Assembly (NCBI GenBank): GCA_040381555.1 | Contig: JBEIHC010000008.1 | Span: 1-45,924 of the forward strand | Direction: 5' to 3' | Source: CANHCC01 sp040381555 | GTDB taxonomy: Bacteria > Bacteroidota > Bacteroidia > J057 > RFSG01 | Length of the DNA: 45,924 nt | Shown: positions 17,186 to 26,247 of the stretch, one piece after another | Layout: the number at the start of each line of letters is the position of its first letter | Position numbering within the stretch: the first letter of the stretch is position 1 | The notes under the pieces: generated by a model | The model's input: only the letters and a program-made list of their open reading frames with translations | Database searches by the model: none | What the model was told of the DNA's origin: nothing | Position numbers and translations under genes: made by a program

Positions 17186-17962
17186 TTAGTAATAATATAC
17201 CGTGCTTGAGGTAACTTTATAGATTGGGATGGTCCATCCTACTCGAACGCCCGCAAGAATATCTGTCCGGGAAATTGGCTTCCAGTCTGGGCGGTCATAC
17301 TGCACAGATCTTCTTTCACCGGTGAAGTTTGTCATGCAATCCACCGCAACATAAAAGTTTATCAATTTAGAGGTGCTAAATACCCGATATCCGAGGCTTT
17401 GCATTATGCCAATACCATTAACCAATCTATCATACCCGGGTTTAAAGGTTTCTGATAACGCAGGTACTTGATTACCAATATCTTCAATTCTAATTTTATG
17501 CTGAATAAACTGGGTGCCGATTTCAAAAAAGGGTCCAGAATTGGCATTCAACTGAAAAGGATCTAATCGAGGGAAGATTTTTCCGATTCGAACCGGGACA
17601 GTATATCCTCTTTCCCAAACACGAATTTCAGCAGGACTTCCAGTAATATTCAGAATAGTGCGTCCATTATACCTTAAATTATCCATGTGGCCGGATTCCT
17701 TGACTTCTGCCCCAAACAAAAAGTACATTCCTCCTGTGAAAAACCAATTATTGCGCAGTTTCAGGCCCACTTCCCCGCCTACCAAATTGGTATATCCGAA
17801 ACGATTTGCCATATCTCCATAAGGTTGAGTGCCCTGATACCCTAGGTTGAAAAGTACAATTTGATGTGCACTATCTGGATTCAAAAACTGGGCAAAAGCC
17901 GAAGTTATCGGTAAAAAAAATAATCCTGAGAGTAATAAATAAAAACGGTAGACCGGCTTCAT
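17186..17962 (-). CDS. Outer-membrane beta-barrel-like protein, hypothetical
   Basis: A 258-residue exported protein with a signal peptide (MKPVYRFYLLLSGLFFLPITSAFAQ). The mature chain alternates hydrophobic and polar residues with many aromatics, and ends in TSSTVYYY with a terminal aromatic, as outer-membrane barrels do. It contains LVGGEVGLKLRNNWFFTGGMYFLFG and ILAGVRVGWTIPIYKV, two strand pairs. Position just before waaA suggests a surface-lipid link, but the function is unknown. A TATCTTTG element lies 20 bases upstream of the ATG. Confidence 0.75.
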   Translation of the reverse strand: MKPVYRFYLLLSGLFFLPITSAFAQFLNPDSAHQIVLFNLGYQGTQPYGDMANRFGYTNLVGGEVGLKLRNNWFFTGGMYFLFGAEVKESGHMDNLRYNGRTILNITGSPAEIRVWERGYTVPVRIGKIFPRLDPFQLNANSGPFFEIGTQFIQHKIRIEDIGNQVPALSETFKPGYDRLVNGIGIMQSLGYRVFSTSKLINFYVAVDCMTNFTGERRSVQYDRPDWKPISRTDILAGVRVGWTIPIYKVTSSTVYYY

Positions 17963-17973
17963 TGCTGAAATGC

Positions 17974-17981
17974 TAATTTTG
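17974..17981 (+). promoter_or_regulatory. -7 promoter element TAATTTTG for the sugar operon
   Basis: TAATTTTG fits the Bacteroidota -7 consensus TAnnTTTG and lies 19 bases before the ATG of the acetyltransferase gene. Transcription would start around 17986-17989. It abuts a minus-strand element. Confidence 0.5.
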
Positions 17982-17982
17982 G

Positions 17983-17990
17983 CAAAGATA
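17983..17990 (-). promoter_or_regulatory. -7 promoter element TATCTTTG for the OMP-waaA-rsgA operon
   Basis: On the minus strand TATCTTTG fits TAnnTTTG exactly and lies 20 bases before the OMP start codon. It is separated by a single base from the plus-strand element, so the two promoters overlap and must compete for RNA polymerase. Confidence 0.5.
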
Positions 17991-18000
17991 ACGCAAGTTT

Positions 18001-18597
18001 ATGGGTATGGATTATTTCGTGCATGCAAGTACTATAGTGGATGACCCCTGCAAGATTGGCAGGGGAACAAAAATATGGCATTTTTGCCATGTATGTGCCG
18101 ATAGTGAGATAGGGGAAAATTGCACTTTAGGTCAGAATGTGTTCATCGCCGACGGAGTAAGGTTGGGTAATAATGTAAAAATTCAGAATAATGTTTCCGT
18201 TTATCGGGGAGTTATCTGCGAGGACGATGTGTTTTTGGGGCCAAGTTGTGTTTTTACGAATGTTCTTACGCCCAGAAGCGGTTTTAGCAGAAGAGGGCAA
18301 TACACAGAAACATATTTAGAAAGAGGGGTAAGTATTGGGGCAAACGCCACAATTTTGTGCGGAATCCGATTAGGCGCCTATTGTCTGGTTGGGGCTGGGG
18401 CTGTGGTAACGAAGAGTTTTCCCCCATATGCCTTAATTATCGGGAACCCGGGGCGGCAAAGAGGGTGGGTATCAGAGACTGGTTTTCGCTTAGATTTCAG
18501 AAATAATAATGTAGTTTTGTGCCCGGAAAGTGGGGAATATTACCAGTTGAATTCCGAAAACTTAGTTGAAAAAGTTTTTCCTTCTGAATTGTCCTAA
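18001..18597 (+). CDS. Left-handed beta-helix N-acetyltransferase (WbpD/WlbB-like)
   Basis: A 198-residue hexapeptide-repeat acyltransferase. The repeats run from about residue 12 to 150 (IGRGTKIWHFCHVCADSEIGENCTLGQNV and later IGANATILCGIRLGAYCLVGAGAVVTKSF). The closest family in my knowledge makes UDP-2,3-diacetamido-hexuronate for O-antigen (WbpD/WlbB), acetylating the 3-amino group from acetyl-CoA. The next gene encodes the matching type of aminotransferase, which supports this. The start may be ATG 18001 or ATG 18007 (MDYFVHAS, closer to relatives). It is the first gene of a five-gene surface-sugar operon. About 40 C-terminal residues after the helix are specific to this protein. Confidence 0.85.
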   Translation: MGMDYFVHASTIVDDPCKIGRGTKIWHFCHVCADSEIGENCTLGQNVFIADGVRLGNNVKIQNNVSVYRGVICEDDVFLGPSCVFTNVLTPRSGFSRRGQYTETYLERGVSIGANATILCGIRLGAYCLVGAGAVVTKSFPPYALIIGNPGRQRGWVSETGFRLDFRNNNVVLCPESGEYYQLNSENLVEKVFPSELS

Positions 18598-18624
18598 TTT
18601 TCCTTAACAATAGAACCGGCGGAT

Positions 18625-19773
18625 ATGAAAATTCAAATGGTAGATACCTTGTCGCAATACCACCACATTCAAGGGGAGGTAGATACTGCGATTATGGAGG
18701 TAGTGAAGTCAGGTATGTATATTGGGGGTCCAGTTGTAAATCGGTTTAAAGAAAACCTAGCAGCTTACCTGAATGCTCCCTTTGTAATCCCCTGCGCAAA
18801 TGGAACAGATGCCCTTCAGGTCGCCCTGATGGCTTTAAACCTAGAGCCTGGGGATGAGGTTATTACCCCTGCATTTACCTATTTTGCCACTGCAGAAGTG
18901 GTAGCCTTGCTTCGTCTGAAACCCGTATTTGTCGATGTTGATCCAGAAACATTTAATCTGGATGTTAAACAACTAGAAGCTCAGATTAGTCCCAGAACAA
19001 AAGTAATCCTGCCCGTTCATTTATTTGGCTTACCAGCTGACATGGAGCCTATCTTGGCGATAGCCAAAAAGCACCAATTAGCAGTAATTGAAGACAATGC
19101 TCAGGCAATTGGTGCAGAATATCGTTTCTCCAACGGAAAGGTCGTGAAAACAGGAGTCATAGGAGATATCGGAACTACTTCCTTCTACCCTAGCAAAAAC
19201 CTAGGAGCTTATGGGGATGGGGGTGCGATATTTACCCAGAATGAGCAATTAGCAAAAGATATACTTCGAATTTGTAACCATGGAGTTTCCTCCAATCGGT
19301 ATCTGCATGAAGTTATTGGTGTAAACAGCCGATTAGATGCCATTCAGGCTGCTTTATTGGACATCAAACTGAAACACTTGGATCAGTACAATGCAAACAG
19401 AATTCAGGCAGCAGCTTGGTATGATTCTCACTTTAAGGGTGTTGAGGGAATCATTACCCCCATCACTCCCGAGGGATATAAGCATGTCTTTCATCAATAT
19501 ACCCTTCGACTCACTGGGGGCAGAGGTTTGAGAGATGCCCTAAAGGCTTCTTTAGATCAGGCCGGTATTCCTTCCATGATTTATTACCCAGTACCGCTGC
19601 ATCTGCAAGAAGCCTATGCTCCTTATGGATATCAGCCTGGGGATTTCCCTGTTTCAGAACAATTAAGTGCAGAAGTAATTAGCCTGCCCATGCATTCTGA
19701 ATTGAGTGAAAATCAAGTACAATACATCGCAGAACAATTTCTTCAATATTATCATCAAACAGTAAAAGCATGA
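18625..19773 (+). CDS. DegT/DnrJ/EryC1/StrS sugar aminotransferase
   Basis: A 382-residue PLP-dependent aminotransferase acting on nucleotide keto-sugars, WbpE/WlbC-like. Visible features are IPCANGTDALQVALMAL (about 52-68), DEVITPAFTYFATAEV, IEDNAQAIGA (the PLP-binding Asp) and TTSFYPSKNLGAYGDGG with the Schiff-base Lys in SKN (about residue 190). Paired with the acetyltransferase just upstream, it would transaminate UDP-3-keto-GlcNAc-uronate or a similar sugar; the dehydrogenase that makes such a keto-sugar (WbpB) is not in the window. Its last codon overlaps the next start by 4 bases (ATGA). Confidence 0.92.
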   Translation: MKIQMVDTLSQYHHIQGEVDTAIMEVVKSGMYIGGPVVNRFKENLAAYLNAPFVIPCANGTDALQVALMALNLEPGDEVITPAFTYFATAEVVALLRLKPVFVDVDPETFNLDVKQLEAQISPRTKVILPVHLFGLPADMEPILAIAKKHQLAVIEDNAQAIGAEYRFSNGKVVKTGVIGDIGTTSFYPSKNLGAYGDGGAIFTQNEQLAKDILRICNHGVSSNRYLHEVIGVNSRLDAIQAALLDIKLKHLDQYNANRIQAAAWYDSHFKGVEGIITPITPEGYKHVFHQYTLRLTGGRGLRDALKASLDQAGIPSMIYYPVPLHLQEAYAPYGYQPGDFPVSEQLSAEVISLPMHSELSENQVQYIAEQFLQYYHQTVKA

Positions 19774-21083
19774 AAGTTTCAGTAATTGGTACCGGATATG
19801 TCGGTTTGGTTACCGGAGTATGTTTCGCAGAATCAGGTAATGATGTGATTTGCGTAGACAATGATCCCGAAAAACTAGGGAAACTCCGGGCAGGAGAAGT
19901 TCCTATTTATGAACCCGGACTAGAAGTAGTATTTGACCGGAATTTGAAAGAAGGCAGAATTCGGTTCACCGACTCATTGAAAGATGCTGTGGAGAACTCA
20001 GAAATTATCTTCTTGGCATTACCTACGCCTCCGATGGAGGATGGTTCTGCTGATTTAAAATATGTGTTAGGTGTTGCCGGAGAGATTGGAAAATTACTCA
20101 CAGACTATCGGGTAATTGTAAACAAAAGTACAGTACCTGTAGGCACAGCCGATCTAGTGCGGGCAGAAGTCGCCAAATCTACTCAGGTAGAATTTGATGT
20201 TGTTTCTAATCCAGAATTCTTGCGCGAAGGCTATGCTGTTGAAGACTTCATGAAGCCTGAAAGAGTAGTTGTAGGGACATCTTCTGATAGAGCGCGTAAG
20301 CTTATGGATAAACTCTATAAGCCTTTTATGCTTTCTGGAAATCCAATCATTTTTATGGATGAAAGAAGTTCCGAATTGACAAAATATGCCGCTAACTCAT
20401 TCTTGGCTACAAAGATCACTTTCATGAATGAAATTGCCAACTTGTGTGAACGCGTTGGTGCAGATGTAGACAGCGTGCGTAAAGGTATTGGCTCTGATAC
20501 CCGCATTGGCAAAAGGTTCTTGTTCCCAGGTGTGGGATACGGTGGATCCTGTTTCCCTAAAGATGTTTCGGCATTATATAAAACTTCCAAGCAGTACGAT
20601 TACCCTTTCCGCCTGCTTCAATCCGTTATGGAAGTGAATGAAGACCAAAAGGAAATCATTGTTCAGAAAATCTTAGCCTATTATGGGGGAGACATTAAGG
20701 GTCGGAAATTTGCAATGTGGGGATTAGCCTTTAAACCCAATACAGATGACATACGCGAAGCTCCGGCTTTGAAAATTATCAAAAACATACTCGATGCAGG
20801 AGCCGAAGTAACGGCATTTGATCCTGAAGCAATGGAAAATGTTAAGCGCTACTCAGGCCTCAATATTTCATATGCGAAGAGTATGATGGATTCCCTTACA
20901 GATGCGGATGCGTTGATTATTGTCACCGAATGGGCAGAATTCAGAAGCCCTGATTTTGACGAAGTACGCAAGCGTCTGAAAAAACCTGTCATCTTTGACG
21001 GAAGAAATATCTATGACCTGGAAGACCTAAAAGGTAAAGGATTTTATTATGCTTCTATGGGTCGCAAAACGATAACAGAATAA
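19770..21083 (+). CDS. ugd: UDP-glucose 6-dehydrogenase family protein
   Basis: A 437-residue NAD-dependent nucleotide-sugar dehydrogenase that oxidises the C6 alcohol to a carboxylate in two steps. The N-terminal Rossmann motif is GTGYVGLVTG (7-16). The catalytic Cys is in GVGYGGSCFPKD (about 256-267). The C-terminal domain contains WGLAFKPNTDDIREAP (about 318-333), typical of Ugd. The next gene is a UDP-glucuronate decarboxylase, so the product is most likely UDP-glucuronate, though a UDP-GlcNAc substrate cannot be excluded given the WlbB/WlbC-like genes before it. It starts in a 4-base overlap with the aminotransferase. Confidence 0.93.
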   Translation: MKVSVIGTGYVGLVTGVCFAESGNDVICVDNDPEKLGKLRAGEVPIYEPGLEVVFDRNLKEGRIRFTDSLKDAVENSEIIFLALPTPPMEDGSADLKYVLGVAGEIGKLLTDYRVIVNKSTVPVGTADLVRAEVAKSTQVEFDVVSNPEFLREGYAVEDFMKPERVVVGTSSDRARKLMDKLYKPFMLSGNPIIFMDERSSELTKYAANSFLATKITFMNEIANLCERVGADVDSVRKGIGSDTRIGKRFLFPGVGYGGSCFPKDVSALYKTSKQYDYPFRLLQSVMEVNEDQKEIIVQKILAYYGGDIKGRKFAMWGLAFKPNTDDIREAPALKIIKNILDAGAEVTAFDPEAMENVKRYSGLNISYAKSMMDSLTDADALIIVTEWAEFRSPDFDEVRKRLKKPVIFDGRNIYDLEDLKGKGFYYASMGRKTITE

Positions 21084-21085
21084 TT

Positions 21086-22033
21086 ATGGCCGGTACTGTA
21101 CTTGTAACCGGCGCTGCCGGATTCTTAGGCTCTCACCTCTGTGACCGCTTTATCCATGAAGGATATAAAGTCATCGGAATGGATAATCTCCTCACGGGAA
21201 ACATTCGCAATATTGAGCATTTGTTTGGTAACGATCAATTTCAATTTGTTAAGCATGATGTATCGGAATACACCCATGTAAGCGGTGACTTAGATTATAT
21301 CTTACACTTTGCCTCTCCTGCTAGTCCTAAAGATTATTTAAAGCTTCCCATACAGACGCTAAAAGTAGGCTCTTTGGGTACCCATAAAATCCTCGGTTTA
21401 GCTAGAGCAAAAAAAGCTCGCGTATTGATTGCCAGTACTTCTGAGGTCTACGGGGACCCTTTGGTGCATCCTCAACAAGAAAATTACTGGGGAAATGTCA
21501 ACCCAATTGGATATCGGGGCGTGTATGACGAAGCCAAGCGATTTATGGAAGCCATGACAATGGCCTATCATCGCTATCATGGAGTAGAAACGCGTATCAT
21601 ACGAATTTTTAATACCTACGGCCCTCGGATGCGTCTGGATGATGGTCGTGCCCTACCTGCTTTCGTAGGACAAGCACTCAGAGGCGAAGACCTCACCGTG
21701 TATGGAGATGGCAGTCAAACGCGCTCCTTCTGCTATGTGAGTGACTTGGTAGAAGGTATTTACCGTCTGCTTCTCTCTGATACCTCAGAGCCTGTGAATA
21801 TTGGGAATCCCTCTGAAATTACTATCCTGCAATTTGCCCAAGAGGTATTGAAACATATTGATACAAAAAGTAAAATCATTTTCGAACCCCTGCCAGAAGA
21901 TGACCCAAAAGTTCGTCAACCAGATATTACCCGTGCTCGGGAAATTTTAGGTTGGGAACCCAAAGTAGATCGGCAAGATGGCTTGAAAAAAACGATAGAT
22001 TACTTCCGCAATCAGCATGAATTTCAGCGTTGA
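21086..22033 (+). CDS. UDP-glucuronate decarboxylase (UDP-xylose synthase)
   Basis: A 315-residue short-chain dehydrogenase/reductase of the extended type. Rossmann motif GAAGFLGSHLCDRF (9-22), then HFASPASPKDYLKLPIQTL (about 71-89), STSEVYGDPLVHPQ, and the YDEAKRFMEAM active site with Tyr and Lys (about 149-153). SPASP, YDEAKR and the RIFNTYGPRM segment match UXS enzymes, which convert UDP-glucuronate to UDP-xylose and CO2. It starts 2 bases after ugd, so the pair gives UDP-glucose to UDP-xylose. The last 17 bases overlap the rfbC reading frame. Confidence 0.92.
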   Translation: MAGTVLVTGAAGFLGSHLCDRFIHEGYKVIGMDNLLTGNIRNIEHLFGNDQFQFVKHDVSEYTHVSGDLDYILHFASPASPKDYLKLPIQTLKVGSLGTHKILGLARAKKARVLIASTSEVYGDPLVHPQQENYWGNVNPIGYRGVYDEAKRFMEAMTMAYHRYHGVETRIIRIFNTYGPRMRLDDGRALPAFVGQALRGEDLTVYGDGSQTRSFCYVSDLVEGIYRLLLSDTSEPVNIGNPSEITILQFAQEVLKHIDTKSKIIFEPLPEDDPKVRQPDITRAREILGWEPKVDRQDGLKKTIDYFRNQHEFQR

Positions 22034-22565
22034 GGAAACCGGCATTCAAGGCCTGGTAGTAGTTAAACCAAAAGTATTCCGAGACCCCAGAGGTTTTTTC
22101 ATGGAAACTTTTCGAGCGGATTCCTTCCAAGCTTTGGGTCTTCCTGGGCATTTTCTGCAAGATAATTTATCTAAATCCTCCAAGGGAATTGTGAGAGGCT
22201 TACATTATCAGGCTCCCCCTTTTGATCAAGGGAAATTAGTGACGGCTATCCGAGGAACTGTGCTGGATGTGGTTTTGGATATTCGAAAAAACTCCCCAAC
22301 CTATGGAGAAAGTAGAAGTTTCTTGCTCAGTGAAGAAGACCCCTGTTTTGTTTATGTCCCCTCCGGGTTTGCCCATGGCTTCTCTGTTCTTTCGGATATT
22401 GCCCTCTTTCATTATAAATGCACTCAAGTGTATGACAAAGCTTCAGAAGGAGGAATTCTTTGGAATGATCCAGATTTGAACATTGATTGGCAAGTAGAAA
22501 ATGCGCTAGTATCCGATAAAGATCAAGAACTTCCCAAATTTAAAGATTTGGTGAGCCCATTTTAG
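22017..22565 (+). CDS. rfbC: dTDP-4-dehydrorhamnose 3,5-epimerase
   Basis: A 182-residue cupin epimerase of the RmlC family. It shows FRDPRGFFMETF (about 22-33), KGIVRGLHYQ with the catalytic His (about 57-66), VPSGFAHGFSVLSD (about 117-130) and YKCTQVYDKASEGG with the catalytic Tyr (about 136-149). RmlC epimerises C3 and C5 of dTDP-4-keto-6-deoxyglucose on the way to dTDP-rhamnose. The partners rmlA, rmlB and rmlD are absent from the window and must be elsewhere. The start ATG lies 17 bases inside the preceding gene. It ends the operon. Confidence 0.93.
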   Translation: MNFSVEETGIQGLVVVKPKVFRDPRGFFMETFRADSFQALGLPGHFLQDNLSKSSKGIVRGLHYQAPPFDQGKLVTAIRGTVLDVVLDIRKNSPTYGESRSFLLSEEDPCFVYVPSGFAHGFSVLSDIALFHYKCTQVYDKASEGGILWNDPDLNIDWQVENALVSDKDQELPKFKDLVSPF

Positions 22566-22812
22566 CTATCCACTAACGGTTAGGAAAATAAAACTTTCCC
22601 TCTAAGATTTCCCAAAATCTGGGTAATATCGGATTGAGCATGCATAAAAGACTTGGGATTATTCTTCTGAATTAGGGTTAATTTCGATTAAATACGATAA
22701 GCACACGGATACTTAGAGTTGAACATCTTATTGAAGCGGTTCAGATTGCTTATTCAATATTGGATTTTCCCAAACAGTAACCTTCATACCTTGCTTCCGT
22801 TCTGCTATAACC

Positions 22813-23523
22813 ATGAACTTCATCACGCATTATGCACTTGATCGGAAAACAATATCGCCCTACTTTACCTTGGGAGTAGCTATTCCGGATTTACTCCCCT
22901 TAGCAGGTCGACAAGTTCGGGTACCCTATAGAAAGTTGTTAGAACATTCATTTGAGGCCCACGAGGAAGAAGAGTACTACTTACTCAAAGGTATATTACA
23001 CCACTATTACACCGATAGAGTTTTTCATGAATCTGAATTTTTCAATACCGAGCGCAGACACATTCTTCCCTTTCTGAAAGAGCTCTTTCAGGCTGAGCCC
23101 GAACAAAGGTATTTCTTTCTGACCCATTTGTTTGTCGAATTTTATCTAGACAGGGTCATTCAGCTTCAGGAAGAAGAATTGGTATCTGAGTTTTATTCCC
23201 ATATTGCTCAAACAAATTTTGCACAAAGTATTCAATGGCTGGAGAACTTCTCTCAACAATCGTTTCAAGCTCTACATGAGCCGCTACAAGTCTTTCAAGA
23301 TCGACAGTATCTGCATGCTTATCGTCAGGATGAAGGCTTTCTGTATGCCTTAAATCGGACCATCAAAAGAACCGGAATTATTGCATTGGAATCTTTCTCT
23401 TCCGAACAGTTTCATGCCATACTTAAGCCTTATGAAATTCAACTAAAATCTAGAATTCAGGAGATGTTTCCTGAGATTCATAAAGGTTTTGATGAATTAG
23501 GCTATCTGGGAATAAAGCACTAA
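22813..23523 (+). CDS. Hypothetical protein, ACP-phosphodiesterase-like pattern
   Basis: A 236-residue protein rich in His, Glu, Phe and Tyr. The N-terminus MNFITHYALDRK and the segment GILHHYYTDRVFHESEFF (about 61-78) recall the MNFLAH... and H-x-x-x-D-x-F-x-x-H layout of acyl-carrier-protein phosphodiesterase AcpH, a metal-dependent helical fold. The resemblance is motif-level only. A later THLFVEFYLDRVI repeats the His/Asp pattern. The 247 bases before it hold no gene. The next gene is copA, 57 bases later, but the spacing and an intervening promoter-like element argue against a shared operon. Confidence 0.65.
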   Translation: MNFITHYALDRKTISPYFTLGVAIPDLLPLAGRQVRVPYRKLLEHSFEAHEEEEYYLLKGILHHYYTDRVFHESEFFNTERRHILPFLKELFQAEPEQRYFFLTHLFVEFYLDRVIQLQEEELVSEFYSHIAQTNFAQSIQWLENFSQQSFQALHEPLQVFQDRQYLHAYRQDEGFLYALNRTIKRTGIIALESFSSEQFHAILKPYEIQLKSRIQEMFPEIHKGFDELGYLGIKH

Positions 23524-23567
23524 CCATACTCCTGAGTTAACCGCTGTTATTCTCTTCTCAGATAGCG

Positions 23568-23575
23568 TACCTTTG
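23568..23575 (+). promoter_or_regulatory. -7 element TACCTTTG immediately before copA
   Basis: TACCTTTG fits TAnnTTTG. Only four bases separate it from the copA ATG, so a start at the usual distance would give a leaderless mRNA. Confidence 0.45.
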
Positions 23576-23579
23576 AATT

Positions 23580-25781
23580 ATGGAAGCCAATCCTGTCACC
23601 CGCTTATTTCCCGTTCTACAAATGAGCTGTGCAGCGTGTGCAATCAGTGTAGAAGACATCCTCAAAAAGCAGACAGGAGTGTTGCATGCTGAGGTAAATT
23701 ATGCCTCTCAAATTGCACGCATCAGCTATCTGCCGGGTCAAACACAACCTGAAATTTTGAAACTTGCCATTCAGGGAATGGGCTATGACCTACTCATCGA
23801 ATCAGAAGAAAGCAATACCAGCCAAGTAGAACATCGACGCCTTCTGGAATGGAAAACACTCAAAAGAGATACTTTATTCTCTCTCCTTCTTTCTTTGCCT
23901 GTTTTTATTTTGGGAATGTTCTTCATGCACTGGCAAGCAGGTGGGTATATTTCCTGGATTTTTTGCACCCCAGTTGTTGGGTATTTTGGGAGAAAGTTTT
24001 TTGTCACAGCCTGGAAACAAACTCGGCAAGGAACAGCCAATATGGACAGCTTAGTTGCCTTAAGTACGGGCACGGCCTATGCCTTCTCCCTTATTAGCTT
24101 GTTTGTTCCCAACTTATTACCTGCTTATCAGGGTCACCCCCCCTTGTACTTTGAGGCTGCCGCTGTAGTAATCAGTTTTATTTTACTGGGGCGACTGCTA
24201 GAAGAAAGGGCGAAACGAAAAACTTCAACCGTCATCCGAAAATTAATTGGCTTACAAGTCAAAGAAGTTATTCGAATCTTAGAGGGGGGGCAACAAGAAA
24301 TTCTTCCAACAGCATCTATTCTCCCTGGTGACCTCCTACTGTCAAGGCCTGGGGATCAAATTGCCGTGGACGGAATCGTAACAGAAGGGGATTCTTTTGT
24401 GGATGAATCTGCCATGAATGGGGAACCTGTTCCGGCATCCAAAACCAAAGGGTCAAAAGTATGGGCGGGTACGATAAATGGACAAGGAAGTATCCAGTAC
24501 CGAGCAGAACATATTGGTAAGGATACGCTTCTGTCAAAAATTATCCAACGGGTGCAAGAAGCTCAAGGAAGCAAACCAACTGTTCAAAGAATTGCCGATC
24601 GCATTGCTCGAATATTTGTACCCTCTGTATTGACCATTGCCAGCCTTACCTGGATTCTTTGGGGTTTGTTGGGAGGAGAGCAAGGTTGGGCACACGGGCT
24701 TCTTTCCTTTCTAACGGTTCTCGTGGTAGCCTGCCCTTGTGCCTTAGGCTTAGCAACACCCACTGCCCTCATTGCAGGAATGGGCAAAGCTGCAGCTCAA
24801 GGGATTTTGGTAAAAGATGCCACCTCTTTAGAACTCGCAGGAAAGCTTCAAGCTATTGCTTTGGATAAAACAGGAACGCTCACTCAAGGCAAACCCTGCC
24901 TAACAGAACATCATCTTCATCCAGAAGCCAATCTCAACTTGTTGGTCAGCATGGAGGCGCAGTCCTCCCATCCATTAGCAGCAGCTCTGGTTAGCTCGTT
25001 TTCTGAAACAGCCCGAATTCCTCTGGAAAACTTTCAAAATCTACCAGGCAGAGGAATTCAAGCAAACTATCAAGGTCAACTATGGCTAATTGGCAATCAG
25101 GATTTCCTTATGGCACATCAAACTCCTATATCTGATGAATGGCAGGATCGGGCTGAATCTTGGAAGGCAAAAGGAAACAGTTTAGTTTGGTTCGGTACAG
25201 CTCAAGAAGTCTATGGTTTATTTGCTTTTAATGATCCTTTAAAGCCAGAAAGTATTGAGGCAATACAGAAATTAAAAAAAATAGGCATAGAGGTACACTT
25301 ACTGAGTGGGGATCAGTCTGAAGCAGTACAGGAAATTGCTCGGACCTGTGGCATTCAACATTATCAAGGTAAAATGCTTCCAGAGGATAAGGCAGACTAC
25401 ATTCAAAAGTTGCAAGGGGAGGGAAAGATTACAGGCATGGTGGGAGATGGGATTAACGACAGTACAGCCTTAGCAACAGCAGAGGTGAGCATTGCCATGA
25501 GTGAGGGTAGTGATATTGCCTTGGAAACAGCTCAAATGACCTTATTAAATGGAGATTTAAACAAAATCGTCACTGCCATTGACCTCTCCCGATTCACAAT
25601 TAAAATCATACATCAAAATCTCTTTTGGGCTTTCGCGTACAATGTACTTGCCATTCCGGTAGCAGCCGGCGTACTCTATCCGACATGGGGCTACCAACCT
25701 GGGCCTATGATGGCAGGGGCAGCTATGGCACTCTCCAGTATCAGTGTGGTAGGAAACAGCTTAAGGTTGACAAAGTTTTAG
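23580..25781 (+). CDS. copA: Copper-translocating P-type ATPase
   Basis: A 733-residue P1B-type ATPase that exports Cu(I) across the inner membrane. One N-terminal heavy-metal-binding domain holds MSCAAC (15-20). The transmembrane metal site is CPC (385-387, in VACPCALGLATPTAL). The phosphorylated Asp is D429 in DKTGTLTQG. Also present are the SSHPLAAAL motif, MVGDGINDSTAL and a final pair of helices with FAYNVLAIPVAAGVLYP and MAGAAMALSSISVVGNSLRL, whose N, Y, M and S residues are usual for Cu(I) pumps. No copper regulator or chaperone is adjacent. Confidence 0.95.
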   Translation: MEANPVTRLFPVLQMSCAACAISVEDILKKQTGVLHAEVNYASQIARISYLPGQTQPEILKLAIQGMGYDLLIESEESNTSQVEHRRLLEWKTLKRDTLFSLLLSLPVFILGMFFMHWQAGGYISWIFCTPVVGYFGRKFFVTAWKQTRQGTANMDSLVALSTGTAYAFSLISLFVPNLLPAYQGHPPLYFEAAAVVISFILLGRLLEERAKRKTSTVIRKLIGLQVKEVIRILEGGQQEILPTASILPGDLLLSRPGDQIAVDGIVTEGDSFVDESAMNGEPVPASKTKGSKVWAGTINGQGSIQYRAEHIGKDTLLSKIIQRVQEAQGSKPTVQRIADRIARIFVPSVLTIASLTWILWGLLGGEQGWAHGLLSFLTVLVVACPCALGLATPTALIAGMGKAAAQGILVKDATSLELAGKLQAIALDKTGTLTQGKPCLTEHHLHPEANLNLLVSMEAQSSHPLAAALVSSFSETARIPLENFQNLPGRGIQANYQGQLWLIGNQDFLMAHQTPISDEWQDRAESWKAKGNSLVWFGTAQEVYGLFAFNDPLKPESIEAIQKLKKIGIEVHLLSGDQSEAVQEIARTCGIQHYQGKMLPEDKADYIQKLQGEGKITGMVGDGINDSTALATAEVSIAMSEGSDIALETAQMTLLNGDLNKIVTAIDLSRFTIKIIHQNLFWAFAYNVLAIPVAAGVLYPTWGYQPGPMMAGAAMALSSISVVGNSLRLTKF

Positions 25782-26247
25782 TCAGTAAATTTAGGCTCTA
25801 AGCCATTTTTTGTGGGTAGTTAACTCTTAGAAATACCCTGTATTATCATTATAAATCGTCTACTTAGTTTTAAAAAAAGTTTATACCCTCTCCCTCTGTA
25901 ATGGAGAGGAGTTCACCCCCTCTCGCCACAACAATTGTGTCCAGAATTTCATTAAATAAAACAAATTGGAATTCCCTTGATTTTGGGTCTTGCTGAATCA
26001 TTTGCTATTCCGAAATTGAGAAAAAAGGTTCTATCAAACCCATAAAAAACGACGAAGAAACTAAATTTATTTATTAAATCTAGTGGAGTATTTCCAGTAG
26101 ATTAATTTGGATTTACTGAAACAATTTCAATTAATGAAGCCCACACCCCGCCTCCTCATTGCTCAGACACCTAAAAATTAAAACTTGTTTTTTGTGATTT
26201 CTCGGATTTATGAGGGTAAATATCTTCAAGCACGAAAGACGCTCAAA
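25782..26247. other. Non-coding AT-rich gap after copA
   Basis: 466 bases without a supported gene. At 25887-25909 there is a 7-bp hairpin (CCTCTCC / GGAGAGG, 9-base loop). A T-rich run follows it only when read on the minus strand, so it is not a copA terminator. The rest is AT-rich with no long frame and no repeat that I can see. Confidence 0.5.

Noticed and set aside
25887..25909. copA terminator
   Set aside because: The T-run lies on the wrong side of the hairpin for plus-strand transcription and it is over 100 bases past the stop.
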